A stretch of DNA of 64,000 bases from an uncultured Oscillospiraceae bacterium. Lineage in GTDB: Bacteria; Bacillota; Clostridia; Oscillospirales; Acutalibacteraceae. A program made the translations under genes and the position numbers. This document shows positions 34,318 through 45,245 of this stretch, piece by piece (the first letter of the stretch is position 1; each line of letters starts with the position of its first letter). The stretch is from NCBI GenBank assembly GCA_902492895.1, contig CABUNG010000010.1:4876-68875 (forward strand). The letters are read 5' to 3'. The notes under the pieces were generated by a model, which saw only the letters and a list, made by a program, of their open reading frames with translations, searched no databases and had not been told where the DNA came from.

Positions 34318-34473
34318 GAAAACGCCCATGGCGTCTTCGTTTGGGCCGCTGGTCCGCGTTAAATATCGAATTTCGCCTGGCGGCTCTCCGTGATCCAGAA
34401 CGTCCGGAAAACGCCCACGGCGTTTTCGTTTGGGCCGCTGGTCCGCGTTAAATATCGAATTTCGTCTGGCGGC
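34318..34473. repeat. Tandem pair of 67-bp dyad-symmetric units, period 89 bp
   Basis: Copies at 34318-34384 and 34407-34473 differ at only a few positions. Each starts with GAAAACGCCCA, has a short AACGCC/GGCGTT hairpin followed by TTCGTTT, and then an 8-bp inverted pair, TGGGCCGC and GCGGCCCA (one change in copy 1), around the core TTAAATATCGAATTTCG. The AT-rich core and flanking dyads resemble intergenic palindromic elements more than coding DNA. I see no third copy in the window. Confidence 0.75.
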
Positions 34474-34528
34474 CCATGGATAATATGCCACAGGAACGGA
34501 AAATACTGTTAAGGCAAGGTGGAAACAC

Positions 34529-34981
34529 ATGAAACAAGTTCAGCTGTATACCGACGGGGCCTGCTCGGGCAATCCGGGTCCGGGCGGATGGGGCGCCATC
34601 CTCCGCTACGGCGGACACGAAAAGGAACTGTCGGGCGGCGCTCCGCAGACCACCAACAACCGCATGGAACTCACCGCCGTCATCGAAGGACTGGCGGCCC
34701 TGAAGGAATCCTGCGAGGTCCGGATCGTGAGCGATTCCCGCTACGTCGTCGACGGCATCGAAAAAGGCTGGGCGAAATCCTGGAAGCGCAACGGCTGGCG
34801 CAAGGCGGACAAAAAGCCGGCTCTCAACGCCGATCTCTGGGACAAGCTCCTCACGCAGCTCGAATTCCATCGGGTGACGTTCGAATGGGTACATGGCCAT
34901 CAAGGGCATCCGGAAAACGAACGGTGCGATCAGCTCGCGGTGATGCAGAGCCAGAAATTCGGACAAGGCGGCTCAAAATAG
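34529..34981 (+). CDS. rnhA: Ribonuclease HI
   Basis: A 150-residue enzyme that cuts the RNA strand of RNA-DNA hybrids. The first catalytic Asp is in [17 protein letters not shown], the Glu in [13 protein letters not shown], the second Asp in [15 protein letters not shown], and the C-terminal His/Asp region in [18 protein letters not shown]. The basic protrusion [19 protein letters not shown] is present, as in E. coli RNase HI. AAGGTGG lies 6 bases before the ATG. No partner gene is adjacent. Confidence 0.97.
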   Translation: MKQVQLYTDGACSGNPGPGGWGAILRYGGHEKELSGGAPQTTNNRMELTAVIEGLAALKESCEVRIVSDSRYVVDGIEKGWAKSWKRNGWRKADKKPALNADLWDKLLTQLEFHRVTFEWVHGHQGHPENERCDQLAVMQSQKFGQGGSK

Positions 34982-35046
34982 CCCCTCGTTCGATAATATC
35001 TATATTTCTCTGGTATAAAATCCGAAAATATGGACAGTTTAGCATA

Positions 35047-35075
35047 TTGCAATATACACCAAAAAGGTATATATT
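35047..35075 (+). promoter_or_regulatory. Promoter of the Fe-S gene pair, with a dyad inside it
   Basis: TTGCAA (35047-35052), 17 bp, TATATT (35070-35075). The spacer and -10 contain the inverted pair TATAC (35053-35057) and GTATA (35067-35071); the -35 lies in the perfect palindrome ATATTGCAATAT (35044-35055). A redox or iron/cysteine-sensing repressor of the Rrf2 type could bind, but I see no regulator gene nearby. Confidence 0.6.
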
Positions 35076-35132
35076 ATAGTTGATCCGAAATGGGGATTTC
35101 TCCCTTCTAAAACTCCCATCACAAGGAAGCTG

Positions 35133-36341
35133 GTGTCGTTAATGGAACGAATGGTATATGCGGACAACGCGGCAACCACCCGCCTGCTGCCCAAGGTCCT
35201 CGACAGCATGATGCCGTATTTGACCGAGGAATATGGCAACCCCTCCTCCCTTTACGGGTTCGGTCAGGCGGCCCGCAGCGCCGTCACCGACGCCCGCCGG
35301 ACGATTGCCGATTGCCTCCGCTGCCGGGAGGACGAGGTGTATTTCACCTCCGGCGGCAGCGAAGCCGACAATTGGGCCATCAAAATGACGGCTCAAATGC
35401 TGGCGAAGAAAGGCAAAAAGCACCTGATTTCCACAGCGTTTGAGCATCACGCCGTCCTGCACGCCCTGGATTCTTTAAAAGAACAGGGATTTGAGGTGAC
35501 GCTGCTGCCGGTCCACGAAAATGGCATTGTCCGGATCGAGGATGTGCGCGCCGCCCTGCGGGACGACACGGCTCTGGTATCCGTGATGTTCGCCAACAAT
35601 GAGATCGGCACGATTCAGCCGATCGCCGAGATCGCCGCACTCTGCAAAGAGAAGGGCGTGCTCTTCCACACCGACGCGGTCCAGGCCGTCGGGCATGTAC
35701 CGGTCGATTTTGCGGGAATGGGAATCGATATGTTGTCCCTGTCGGCCCATAAATTCCACGGTCCCCGCGGCGTCGGCTGCCTGCTGCTGCGCAAAGGCAT
35801 CCGCCTGCCCAGCCTGATCGACGGCGGCGCCCAGGAACGCGGACGCCGGGCCGGCACCGAGAACACCGCCGGCATCGTCGGTATGGCTTCGGCCTTGAAA
35901 ATCGCCTGCGGCCGCATGGCGGAGGTCACGCCCCGCGTCGCTGCCCTGCGGGACCGTCTCATCGACGGCCTTCTCGGCAGCATTCCCCGCTGCCGTCTGA
36001 ACGGCGACCGGGTGCATCGCCTGCCCGGCAATGTCAACATCAGCTTTGAAGGCGTGGAAGGCGAAAGCCTCCTGCTCATGCTGGATATGAAGGGCATCTG
36101 TGCGTCGTCGGGGTCGGCCTGCACCTCCGGCTCATTGGATCCCAGCCACGTGCTGCTGTCCATCGGTCTGATCCATGAGGTGGCTCACGGCTCTCTCCGT
36201 CTGACCCTGAGCAGCGACAACACCGACGAGGACGTGGATCATATTCTGAAAACCGTGCCGGACGTGGTCTCCCGCCTGCGGGAGATGTCGCCCCTGTGGG
36301 AACGGCTTATGAAGGAACAAAACGGCGGGCAGCCCGCCTGA
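35133..36341 (+). CDS. Cysteine desulfurase (NifS/IscS type)
   Basis: A 402-residue PLP enzyme that removes sulfur from cysteine and hands it to the Fe-S scaffold encoded next. VYADNAATT near the start, the PLP lysine in [28 protein letters not shown] and the mobile active-site loop [19 protein letters not shown] (the persulfide Cys lies here) are all present. The start is taken as GTG 35133, because AAGG is 6 bases upstream; ATG 35142 would be too far from it. It is 20 bases before the IscU-type gene. A nitrogenase role is not suggested by anything nearby, so it is probably the general or clostridial NifS-like Fe-S system. Confidence 0.94.
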   Translation: MSLMERMVYADNAATTRLLPKVLDSMMPYLTEEYGNPSSLYGFGQAARSAVTDARRTIADCLRCREDEVYFTSGGSEADNWAIKMTAQMLAKKGKKHLISTAFEHHAVLHALDSLKEQGFEVTLLPVHENGIVRIEDVRAALRDDTALVSVMFANNEIGTIQPIAEIAALCKEKGVLFHTDAVQAVGHVPVDFAGMGIDMLSLSAHKFHGPRGVGCLLLRKGIRLPSLIDGGAQERGRRAGTENTAGIVGMASALKIACGRMAEVTPRVAALRDRLIDGLLGSIPRCRLNGDRVHRLPGNVNISFEGVEGESLLLMLDMKGICASSGSACTSGSLDPSHVLLSIGLIHEVAHGSLRLTLSSDNTDEDVDHILKTVPDVVSRLREMSPLWERLMKEQNGGQPA

Positions 36342-36361
36342 CAGGAAAGGACTGAAGTTGT

Positions 36362-36802
36362 ATGGCAGCGTTTTACAGTGAAAAAGTGATGGACCACTTC
36401 TCCAACCCCCGCAACGTGGGGGAACTCGAGGATGCCAACGGCATCGGCGAGGTGGGCAACGCCAAATGCGGTGATATTATGAAAATGTATATCAAGGTGG
36501 AGAACGGCCGGATTGCCGATGTCAAGTTCAAAACCTTCGGCTGCGGCTCCGCCATTGCCACCAGCTCCATCGCCACCGAAATGATCAAGGGAAAAACCAT
36601 CGACGAAGCCCTGCAGCTTTCGAACAAGGCTGTCGTCGAAGCACTGGACGGCCTGCCCGCCCACAAAATCCATTGTTCGGTACTGGCGGAGCAGTCCATC
36701 AAGATGGCCATCGCGGACTATTACCGCCGTCAGGGAATCGACCCTGAACCCATTGTGGGGCCCCTCCCCGATCCGGATGAAATGGAAGCCTGTCACATTT
36801 GA
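36362..36802 (+). CDS. Iron-sulfur cluster scaffold protein (IscU/NifU N-terminal type)
   Basis: A 146-residue scaffold on which Fe-S clusters are built with sulfur from the upstream desulfurase. It has YSEKVMDHFSNPRNVGELED at the N-terminus and the three cluster cysteines in GNAKCGDIM, FGCGSAIATSS and IHCSVLAEQSIKMAI. There is a short C-terminal extension with DPEPIVGPLPDPDEMEACHI, which adds one Cys. It lacks the C-terminal NifU domain. GAAAGGA precedes the ATG, and a strong terminator follows. Confidence 0.94.
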   Translation: MAAFYSEKVMDHFSNPRNVGELEDANGIGEVGNAKCGDIMKMYIKVENGRIADVKFKTFGCGSAIATSSIATEMIKGKTIDEALQLSNKAVVEALDGLPAHKIHCSVLAEQSIKMAIADYYRRQGIDPEPIVGPLPDPDEMEACHI

Positions 36803-36820
36803 ATATGCCGGGCGGTTAAA

Positions 36821-36845
36821 GGCGGGAGTTTTTCCCGCCTTTTTT
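36821..36845 (+). terminator. Intrinsic terminator of the Fe-S operon
   Basis: A 7-bp stem (36821-36827 with 36833-36839), loop GTTTT, followed by six T. Confidence 0.88.
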
Positions 36846-36885
36846 AAATCCGCAGGATTGGACATGCCAAAGACGAGAAAGGCAA

Positions 36886-36914
36886 TTGCATTCTCCCGGG
36901 ACACCCGGTATAAT
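36886..36914 (+). promoter_or_regulatory. Sigma-A promoter for the isomerase-azlCD unit
   Basis: TTGCAT (36886-36891), 17 bp, TATAAT (36909-36914), about 50 bases before the start codon. Confidence 0.75.
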
Positions 36915-36967
36915 AAGCGAAAGACTACGCGGCCGAGCCCCGGCCGTAATGAGAGGACGCGATTTTT

Positions 36968-37870
36968 ATGCCGAAAATCGGAATCAGCAGCTACTGTCTG
37001 GCCGGTCCCCTGGAGCGCCTGGAAATGACGCTCCCCGACGTCATGCGTTGGGCGAAGGACAGCGGTGCCGACCATATCGAGCTCGTGCCCATCGGATTTA
37101 CCCTGCTCGACAACGACGATCTCTGCCGGGAGGTTGCGGAAACCTCCAAAGAGCTCGCCCTGCCCCTCTCCAACTACGCGATATCGGCCGATGTCCTGAA
37201 ATGGGACAAGGAGGAGCGTCAGGCCGAGATCCGGATGATCAAAGCCCACGTGGACGTGGCGGCGCGCCTGGGGATCCCTCTCATGCGGCATGACATCGCC
37301 TCGTTCGCCCGCACCAAGGAGCAGAACACCACGGCCAATTTCGAGAAGGAATTTTTTATGATGGTCGAGGCCGCCGCCGAAGTGGCAGACTACGCCGCTC
37401 AGTACGGCATCACCACCATGGTGGAGAATCACGGATTCTTTGTCAATGGGTCCGACCGCATCCTCCGTCTGGTCGAGGCGGTGGACCGTCCCAATTTCAA
37501 AATGTGCCTCGATACCGGCAATCTTCTCTGCATGGACGAAGCGCCTGAAACCAGCATCCGGAAATGCCTGCCCTATACTGGCATGATCCATTTCAAGGAT
37601 TTTTATATCCGCCAGAAGGAGCGGTTGGCCGGTCTGCGCGGCCCGTTCGACTGCCGGGCCGGCGGCTGGCTGGAATCCCTGGGCGGACGGATGCTGCGGG
37701 GATCCATTCTCGGACAGGGCGATATCGACGTGGTCTCGATCGCCCGGGATATCCGGGACAGCGGCTACGACGGTTCCATTTCCCTTGAATTCGAGGGGAT
37801 TGAGGAGTGCCGCTCCGCTACCTATACCGGTCTACAGACGCTGAAGAACCTCTTTGACGCCGGCCGGTGA
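36968..37870 (+). CDS. Sugar phosphate isomerase/epimerase (TIM barrel)
   Basis: A 300-residue xylose-isomerase-like barrel protein. KIGISSYCLAGPLER opens the barrel; metal-binding acids are in TTMVENHGFFV, FKMCLDTGNLLC, MIHFKDFYIR and SISLEFEGIEE. It is a different subfamily from the isomerase at 6287-7252. A broad range of sugar or cyclitol substrates is possible, and no catabolic partner lies beside it; the next genes encode an amino-acid exporter, so the shared transcript may be accidental. GAGAGGA lies before the ATG. Confidence 0.86.
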   Translation: MPKIGISSYCLAGPLERLEMTLPDVMRWAKDSGADHIELVPIGFTLLDNDDLCREVAETSKELALPLSNYAISADVLKWDKEERQAEIRMIKAHVDVAARLGIPLMRHDIASFARTKEQNTTANFEKEFFMMVEAAAEVADYAAQYGITTMVENHGFFVNGSDRILRLVEAVDRPNFKMCLDTGNLLCMDEAPETSIRKCLPYTGMIHFKDFYIRQKERLAGLRGPFDCRAGGWLESLGGRMLRGSILGQGDIDVVSIARDIRDSGYDGSISLEFEGIEECRSATYTGLQTLKNLFDAGR

Positions 37871-37895
37871 TACTCGAAAGATAGAGGTGTCCGCT

Positions 37896-38627
37896 TTGAA
37901 CTCCTCCCCTTTGCGTTCCGGCTGGAATCTGCCGGACCTGCGCCGCGGCTTTATGGAAACCATCCCGCTCGGGATCGGCGTGACCATATACGGACTGGTA
38001 TACGGCATGCTGGGCCGTCAGGGCGTGCTGCCCTTCTGGATCATTCCGGCCATGTCCCTGATCGTCTTTGCCGGATCCTCCCAGATTCTCGCGGCGGAAA
38101 TGATGATCTCGGGCGCCTCTCCCCTGTCCGTTATCACCACCGTGCTGGTGGTCAATCTGCGGCATGTGGTCATGTCAGCCGATATGGCGGTCCATGTGCA
38201 GGACGAACCGGCCGGAAAAAAAGCCCTTGCCGCCTTTTTTCTCACCGACGAGGCTTACGCCGTCAGTTACGCCCACTTCCAACGGGAAAAAGGGACCATT
38301 TCCTACATACTCGGTGCCGGTCTGGATATCTATCTGTTCTGGGCCCTGTCGAGCGTAGCCGGATACTGGTTCGGCAACCTGGTGCCTCCGATCCTCGAAC
38401 CGGCGTTCGGATTCGCGATGGCTGCGGCGTTTCTCTCGATGCTGGTCCCCGCCGTCCGGAACATTCCGGTATTGGCTGCGGTCCTCGTCTCGGCGGCCAC
38501 TGCTGTGTGCGGATCCCTCTGGCTGCCCGGAAAATGGTACATTCTTCTCGCCGCCTTCACCGGCAGCACGGCCGGTTTCCTGCTGGAAGAATGCCGCAAC
38601 AAACGGAAAAAGGAGGTGCCGCTGTGA
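37896..38627 (+). CDS. azlC: AzlC-family branched-chain amino acid exporter subunit
   Basis: A 243-residue membrane protein, the large subunit of the AzlCD exporter of branched-chain amino acids and analogues. Family features: GFMETIPLGIGVTIYGLVYGML, FAGSSQILAAEMM, NLRHVVMSADMA, DEAYAVSYAHF. The start is taken as TTG 37896 with AGAGGTG 6 bases upstream; the frame is open further up into the previous gene. It ends by overlapping the azlD start (GTGA). Confidence 0.9.
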   Translation: MNSSPLRSGWNLPDLRRGFMETIPLGIGVTIYGLVYGMLGRQGVLPFWIIPAMSLIVFAGSSQILAAEMMISGASPLSVITTVLVVNLRHVVMSADMAVHVQDEPAGKKALAAFFLTDEAYAVSYAHFQREKGTISYILGAGLDIYLFWALSSVAGYWFGNLVPPILEPAFGFAMAAAFLSMLVPAVRNIPVLAAVLVSAATAVCGSLWLPGKWYILLAAFTGSTAGFLLEECRNKRKKEVPL

Positions 38628-38950
38628 ACACGGCTCAGCTCCTTGTCACGCTTTTGGGCTGCGGCCTGGTTACCTATCTGACCCGCATGCCCGCACTGGT
38701 GTTCTCCGGACGCCTGAAAATTTCCGACAAGGTCCGGCGTTTCATGACCTATATCGGCCCGTCCATTCTGACGGCGCTGATCGTTCCGTCGGTCTTTATC
38801 ACCGATACGGGACTGAATGTCAATCCCCTGACCAATCTGTACATTCTGCCAGCCGCCGTCACCATCGCGGTATCCTTTTTCTGGAAAAAGCCCCTTCCCG
38901 CTATCCTCGCGGGTATTTTGGCGGCCTTCCTGCTGTCGCTGGTGATCTGA
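38624..38950 (+). CDS. azlD: AzlD-family branched-chain amino acid exporter subunit
   Basis: A 108-residue membrane protein with three to four helices, the small partner of AzlC. LLVTLLGCGLVTYLTRMPALV at the N-terminus and FMTYIGPSILTALIVPSVF are typical. The GTG start at 38624 overlaps the azlC stop by 4 bases and has a strong AAAGGAGG just upstream inside azlC, so the two are translationally coupled in the normal way for this exporter. Confidence 0.9.
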   Translation: MNTAQLLVTLLGCGLVTYLTRMPALVFSGRLKISDKVRRFMTYIGPSILTALIVPSVFITDTGLNVNPLTNLYILPAAVTIAVSFFWKKPLPAILAGILAAFLLSLVI

Positions 38951-38988
38951 CAGAAGAGGAGATTTGCCTTGGCTCGTCCATATTGCCA

Positions 38989-39020
38989 AACGCCCCGCGG
39001 AAACCATTCCGCGGGGCGTT
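38989..39020. terminator. Bidirectional terminator between azlD and ligA
   Basis: A 14-bp perfect stem (38989-39002 with 39007-39020) with loop ACCA, followed by TTCT on the plus strand and by TTTGG on the minus strand. Confidence 0.8.
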
Positions 39021-39022
39021 TT

Positions 39023-41029
<2,007 letters not shown>

Positions 41030-41060
41030 TTAGTATATCAAATTTTGTGTGGATTTACCA

Positions 41061-41810
41061 CTATTTCACATCCGCGTAATCAAAGATTTTTCTTACGATA
41101 TCCGCCCGGTCGCCATCCACCTGGGTAAAGGAATCCGGCACCTGGCCCACCAGCACGGTCTCCGCCACCAGATAGTTCGTCGTAGTTTCGATAGCAGCCC
41201 GAAAGCCGGGGATTGCCGCATAGATCCGCACCGTGACCTCCAGCTCAATCTGGTGGGAGGTCTGGTTGATGCCCGCGCTCGTAAAGCGGCTGGTCATGCC
41301 GGAAAGCGCCGTGCCGCTCATGCTGATCTTGATCGGAATATAAGGGCCGCGGCCGGTGAAGATATCGCCGCCGATCAGGTTACCGGAGGGGATTTCCACC
41401 GTCTGCTGCTTGTATTTGTCCAGTTCGTCCATAACCGCGCTGGTCGCCATGGCCTTGAGCCGGTTGATCTTCACCGTATCCGCCTCGATGGAGGTGATGG
41501 TGCCCTCCTGGTCTTTTTCCACGGTAATGAGCTGGTCGTAGGACATCCCGGCTTCCGCGAGGGCCTTGGTCACGCCGTCGTTGACGGCTCTGGTCGCTAC
41601 CCATTTGGCGGCGGTCTCGCCATAGGACTGGATAAGAGGACGGAGATTCCGGTCCACCATGAACAGCAGCCCGGCAAGCAGGCAGAACAGCGCAGCCAAG
41701 CGGATCTTGACGGACAGGCGCCCGCGTCCCCCCTCTCCCGGACGCCGGACCGGGGGGAGCCCCCTCCCAAAGGGCCGCCTCGTTCCCATTCGTCTGCGCA
41801 TTACCGTCAC
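41061..41810 (-). CDS. yunB: Sporulation protein YunB
   Basis: A 249-residue protein with a basic N-terminus and one membrane helix (about 36-53, IRLAALFCLLAGLLFMV), followed by the YunB domain: AVNDGVTKALAEAGMSYDQLITVEKDQEG, VEIPSGNLIGGDIFTGRGP and VDLE-like IELEVTVRIYAAIPG. In Bacillus yunB belongs to the sigma-E mother-cell regulon and is needed for proper spore formation; its biochemistry is unknown. The start is GTG 41810 or ATG 41801, both behind AGGAAAGGG. No sigma-E boxes were recognised with confidence. Confidence 0.88.
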   Translation of the reverse strand: MTVMRRRMGTRRPFGRGLPPVRRPGEGGRGRLSVKIRLAALFCLLAGLLFMVDRNLRPLIQSYGETAAKWVATRAVNDGVTKALAEAGMSYDQLITVEKDQEGTITSIEADTVKINRLKAMATSAVMDELDKYKQQTVEIPSGNLIGGDIFTGRGPYIPIKISMSGTALSGMTSRFTSAGINQTSHQIELEVTVRIYAAIPGFRAAIETTTNYLVAETVLVGQVPDSFTQVDGDRADIVRKIFDYADVK

Positions 41811-41978
41811 GCCCTTTCCTGTTTTTCATAAAAATCGACTGGTTATTAATCAGTCTACACAGGACAAGAAAAAAGGGTGCATGGGTTTTTAACGGGTTTG
41901 AGCCGATTTTTTACAAAAACGGTGCAATTTTTGCGCGTTTTTGTTATACTGTTTCTATGAGACGGGAGGGGAACCATC

Positions 41979-43757
41979 TTGAAAATCCGACAAATTCTGG
42001 GTCCGGAACAGGTGACTGTGCGGCTGCTCGCCTCCTGGTGCGGGGCCGGCCTGATTTTTCTGTTTATTGTACCGGCCGATTTCAACACCCTGGGCTTTGT
42101 CCGCCAGATGGAGCTGCTTCCCTTTCTCTTTTGTCTATTCACTCTCTTTCTGTTCCTGACGCTGCTTCGCGTGCGGCTGCCGTCCGGACGGAGCGACGCT
42201 TACGGACTGTTCCTGCTATCCTTCGCCTATACACTGTGCCTCACCGTTCAGCGGCGGGACACCTGGTTCGGGCTCGGCATCCTGGCCGTCCTGTCGTTTA
42301 TCGGGTATTATCTGCTGCGGGACGACAAGCTCGGCCTGCTCCGCCTGCCCATGCCGCGCCAGGCGGTATACGGCATCCTCGCCGGTTTGGCCGCCCTTTA
42401 TGTCCTCTACGTCGGCGGTTTGACCAGCCTGCGCTACACCACCTACAGCTCGTCCACCTACGACCTCGGCATCTTCTCCCAGATGTTTTATTGGATGAAG
42501 GAAACCGGCCTGCCCATGACGACCTGCGAACGGAACGAGCTACTGTCCCATTTTGCGATCCATGTCTCCCCGATTTACTATGTTCTGCTGCCGGTTTACG
42601 CGCTGTTTCCCAGCCCCATTACGCTGCAGGTCTCCCAAGCAGCCGTTCTCGCAAGCGGAATTATCCCGCTGATTCTGCTCTGCCGCCAGATGGAGCTCGG
42701 AAACCGGTCCACCCTGCTGATCGGCGCGGCCTACTGCTTTTTTCCGGCCCTGGCCGGCGGCTGCTTTTACGATATCCATGAAAACCTGTTTCTCACCCCT
42801 CTGATCCTGTGGCTGTTTTTCTTTTATGAGAAAAAGAAATGGCCGCTATTCTGGACCTTTTTCGTTCTCGTCCTTTTGGTCAAAGAAGACGCGGCGCTGT
42901 TTACGGCCTGCATCGGACTGTACCTGCTCATCTGCCGCCGGGAGTGGGTCCGCGGTCCCATCGTTTTCGGCGGATCGGCAGCTTATTTCCTGGGGGCTTA
43001 CTGTTTTCTGCAGTCCCAGGGCCACGGCACCTTTCTCAGCTCCCGCTTCGGCAACCTGATGGCGGATTCGTCGGGCGGTCCCTTTGAAATCGTCCGCACC
43101 CTGCTGGTGGATCCGGGCTATATGTTCAGCACGGTATTTCAGGAGGAGAAAATGCTCTATCTGCTGGCTATGCTGCTGCCGGTCGCCTGCATTCCCCTAT
43201 TCGGCAAACGCTTGTCCCAGCTGGTGCTGCTCCTGCCCTTCCTGCTCATCAATCTGCTGCCCGACTACCCCTATCAGCACAACCTGTATTTCCAGTATGG
43301 GTTCGGCGCCATCGCGCTCTTTTTCTACCTGACCGTTCAGAACACGGCGGCATTCCGCCCCGCTGTTCGCCAAAAAATCCTCCCCTTCGCCGCCATGGCG
43401 GCGGTGGTGCTGTTTCTCTCCACTATGAGCGGGCAATACCACTATCTAAAGCGCGCTTCGGAAAACCGGGAAACCTATCAGAAACTCGACAGCTATCTGG
43501 AATCCATCCCCGAAGAAGCCTCGGTGACGGCTTCGGGCTATTTCACGCCAAAGCTCTCGCAGCGCCGGGTGCTCTATCACTATCCGAGTGACCACAAAAC
43601 CGAGTATGTGGTCCTCGACCTGCGCTCCAAAAACGAGGCGGGCGGCGATTTGGCGGTCATGACGCTCGAAAACGGCGGCTATACCCGCGTCGCATACGAA
43701 GAAGAACTCATCGCTGTCCTTCGGAATCCCGCCTACGCGGAGCCCGGGGAATCCTGA
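41979..43757 (+). CDS. DUF2079 polytopic membrane protein
   Basis: A 592-residue protein with about a dozen hydrophobic helices and a soluble C-terminal part (about 490-592). SSTYDLGIFSQMFYWM and NLFLTPLILWLFFFYEKKKW match DUF2079, a family related in layout to GT-C glycosyltransferases (lipid-linked sugar donors). No clear catalytic residues are established for the family. The start is TTG 41979, 7 bases after GGGAGGGG. It is divergent from yunB and followed by a strong terminator, so it is probably transcribed alone. Its target is unknown. Confidence 0.82.
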   Translation: MKIRQILGPEQVTVRLLASWCGAGLIFLFIVPADFNTLGFVRQMELLPFLFCLFTLFLFLTLLRVRLPSGRSDAYGLFLLSFAYTLCLTVQRRDTWFGLGILAVLSFIGYYLLRDDKLGLLRLPMPRQAVYGILAGLAALYVLYVGGLTSLRYTTYSSSTYDLGIFSQMFYWMKETGLPMTTCERNELLSHFAIHVSPIYYVLLPVYALFPSPITLQVSQAAVLASGIIPLILLCRQMELGNRSTLLIGAAYCFFPALAGGCFYDIHENLFLTPLILWLFFFYEKKKWPLFWTFFVLVLLVKEDAALFTACIGLYLLICRREWVRGPIVFGGSAAYFLGAYCFLQSQGHGTFLSSRFGNLMADSSGGPFEIVRTLLVDPGYMFSTVFQEEKMLYLLAMLLPVACIPLFGKRLSQLVLLLPFLLINLLPDYPYQHNLYFQYGFGAIALFFYLTVQNTAAFRPAVRQKILPFAAMAAVVLFLSTMSGQYHYLKRASENRETYQKLDSYLESIPEEASVTASGYFTPKLSQRRVLYHYPSDHKTEYVVLDLRSKNEAGGDLAVMTLENGGYTRVAYEEELIAVLRNPAYAEPGES

Positions 43758-43762
43758 CAGCA

Positions 43763-43799
43763 AAGCCGGTCACGGTGACAAACCGGACCGGCTTTTTTC
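43763..43799. terminator. Terminator between the DUF2079 gene and dpaB
   Basis: A 9-bp stem (43763-43771 with 43786-43794) and a 14-base loop, then a run of six T on the plus strand. It may also end dpaB from the other side. Confidence 0.8.
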
Positions 43800-43803
43800 T
43801 GTA

Positions 43804-44376
43804 TCATACGAACAGGGGCTGGAGCTGCATACCGCTCATCGCTGCCGCGATGGTATCCTGGATTCGGGAAAAATCGGCCACGAGGGAATTCGGCTTGCTC
43901 ACCGCGTCGTCCTGGCTCATGGGGACGAAATAGATGTTCTTCGTGTTCTTGAGCAGCGCGATGTTCCGCATGGAGGCGCCCAGGGCGTCGTTGGTGGAGA
44001 CCGCCAGCACCACCGGGCGGCTGCGGCGCAGATGGGATTTGACCGCAAGCGATACCGGGGAATCGCTCAGGCCGTTCGCCAGACGGCCGAGGGTGGTGCC
44101 TGTACAGGGGGCGACCACCAGAACATCGAACAGCCCCTTGGGGCCGATGGGCTCGACCTCCACGAGTGTAGTCAGGGGATCCCGTCCGCAGATTTCGATC
44201 AGGCGGCGGCGGAAATCCTCCGCCTTTCCGAACCGGGTATCGAGGGTGGAAGCGTTGAAGGACTGAATGGGTGTGACCTCCATTCCCGCCTGCACCAGTG
44301 CCTTCATCTGCTCGAGCACCCTGTCAAATGTACAGAATGAGCCGGACATGGCAAATCCGACCGAAAGCTGCGCCAT
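43804..44376 (-). CDS. dpaB: Dipicolinate synthase subunit B
   Basis: A 190-residue flavoprotein-like subunit (SpoVFB). With DpaA it converts dihydroxy-tetrahydrodipicolinate to dipicolinic acid in the mother cell late in sporulation; the acid is then packed into the spore core. The fold is like flavin decarboxylases: VGFAMSGSFCTFDRVLEQM, VVAPCTGTTLGRLANGLSDSP, NDALGASMRNIALL and YFVPMSQDD. Its ATG shares one base with the dpaA stop. This is direct evidence of a spore-forming organism. Confidence 0.96.
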   Translation of the reverse strand: MAQLSVGFAMSGSFCTFDRVLEQMKALVQAGMEVTPIQSFNASTLDTRFGKAEDFRRRLIEICGRDPLTTLVEVEPIGPKGLFDVLVVAPCTGTTLGRLANGLSDSPVSLAVKSHLRRSRPVVLAVSTNDALGASMRNIALLKNTKNIYFVPMSQDDAVSKPNSLVADFSRIQDTIAAAMSGMQLQPLFV

Positions 44377-45245
44377 CAGGAACCCTCCTTTATCATATTG
44401 AGTATCGTTTTCTTGATAATCGCTCCGGCTGTTTTGGGCGCCACCCGTCCGGGCAGGGACAGCGCCCAGATCGTTTTGATCTGCAGCTCGGCCGCGGCGT
44501 TGAAATCCACACCGCCCGGCCGGGACGCGAGATCGATGAGCAGGGTATCCTTCTCCATGCCCTTTAGAATCTCTTTGCCGAACAGCATGACGGGAACCGT
44601 GTTGAAAATCACATCAAAATCGCCCGCCTTGGCGAGAGCCTCCATCTCGATCGTGTCGCAGCCCTGGGACTTCGCCCAGGCGAGATCCGCGAATTTACGG
44701 GCCGCCACGGTGACGCGGGCACCGAGCGAAACCAGCCGTTCGGACAGGGTGCGTCCCACCCGGCCGAACCCGGTGATCAGGCATTTCGAACCGTCGATCG
44801 TGACCGGCAGTTCTTCCATGGCCAGCTGGATGGCCCCCTCCGCCGTGGGAACCGCGTTCATCACGGCCAACTCTTCCCGGTCGAGATAATCGGCTATGAT
44901 CAGTCCGCGGCATTCCGCCTCTTTGCGGACCACATCGGAAATCTTCCCGCCCACGAGGAATTGATCCTGCGACAGGCCATTGAGCACCTGATCGAGCGGG
45001 ATCCGCATCCGGGAAAACGGCGCATTGACCGTTGTGCCGTCGGTCGTCACCGGCAGCGGCAGAATCACGCAGTCCGCCAGGGGCACGGCCTGGGCCGGAT
45101 TGGTACAGCCGGTCACGCAGGGCGGCAGGTCGGTGCTGTCAAAGCCGGACGTGATCACCTTATATCCGTCCGCGGCCAGCAGTCCGGCTAAATAGGCGGA
45201 GCGCAGGTCTCCCCCTATGACCGCGAAGGTGTCTATGTTGCGCAT
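44376..45245 (-). CDS. dpaA: Dipicolinate synthase subunit A
   Basis: A 289-residue NAD(P)-binding subunit (SpoVFA) that works with DpaB. The N-terminal domain has FAVIGGDLRSAYLAGLLAADGY; the second Rossmann fold has CLITGFGRVGRTLSERLVSLGARV; the C-terminal tail WALSLPGRVAPKTAGAII is typical. GGAGGG lies before the ATG at 45245. In Bacillus these genes are under sigma-K; I looked for CATA-type -10 boxes upstream but found none that convinced. Confidence 0.96.
   Translation of the reverse strand: MRNIDTFAVIGGDLRSAYLAGLLAADGYKVITSGFDSTDLPPCVTGCTNPAQAVPLADCVILPLPVTTDGTTVNAPFSRMRIPLDQVLNGLSQDQFLVGGKISDVVRKEAECRGLIIADYLDREELAVMNAVPTAEGAIQLAMEELPVTIDGSKCLITGFGRVGRTLSERLVSLGARVTVAARKFADLAWAKSQGCDTIEMEALAKAGDFDVIFNTVPVMLFGKEILKGMEKDTLLIDLASRPGGVDFNAAAELQIKTIWALSLPGRVAPKTAGAIIKKTILNMIKEGS

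Larger units (their letters stand above)
34069..34528. other. 460-base intergenic region with a promoter and a tandem dyad repeat
   Basis: No convincing gene is visible. It contains a plus-strand promoter (34192-34219) and the tandem repeat described separately (34318-34473). The hairpin TTGGGAGC/GCCTCCCAA lies at about 34280-34301, just before the repeat. The long leader to rnhA, about 300 bases, could be a structured or non-coding RNA. Confidence 0.5.

Noticed and set aside
34318..34473. Possible CRISPR remnant
   Set aside because: Only two units, each 67 bp with a 22-bp gap; too long for repeats, and no cas genes are present.
36239..37591. A minus-strand frame of about 450 codons
   Set aside because: Antisense to the Fe-S scaffold and the isomerase genes, both of which are clear families with good starts.
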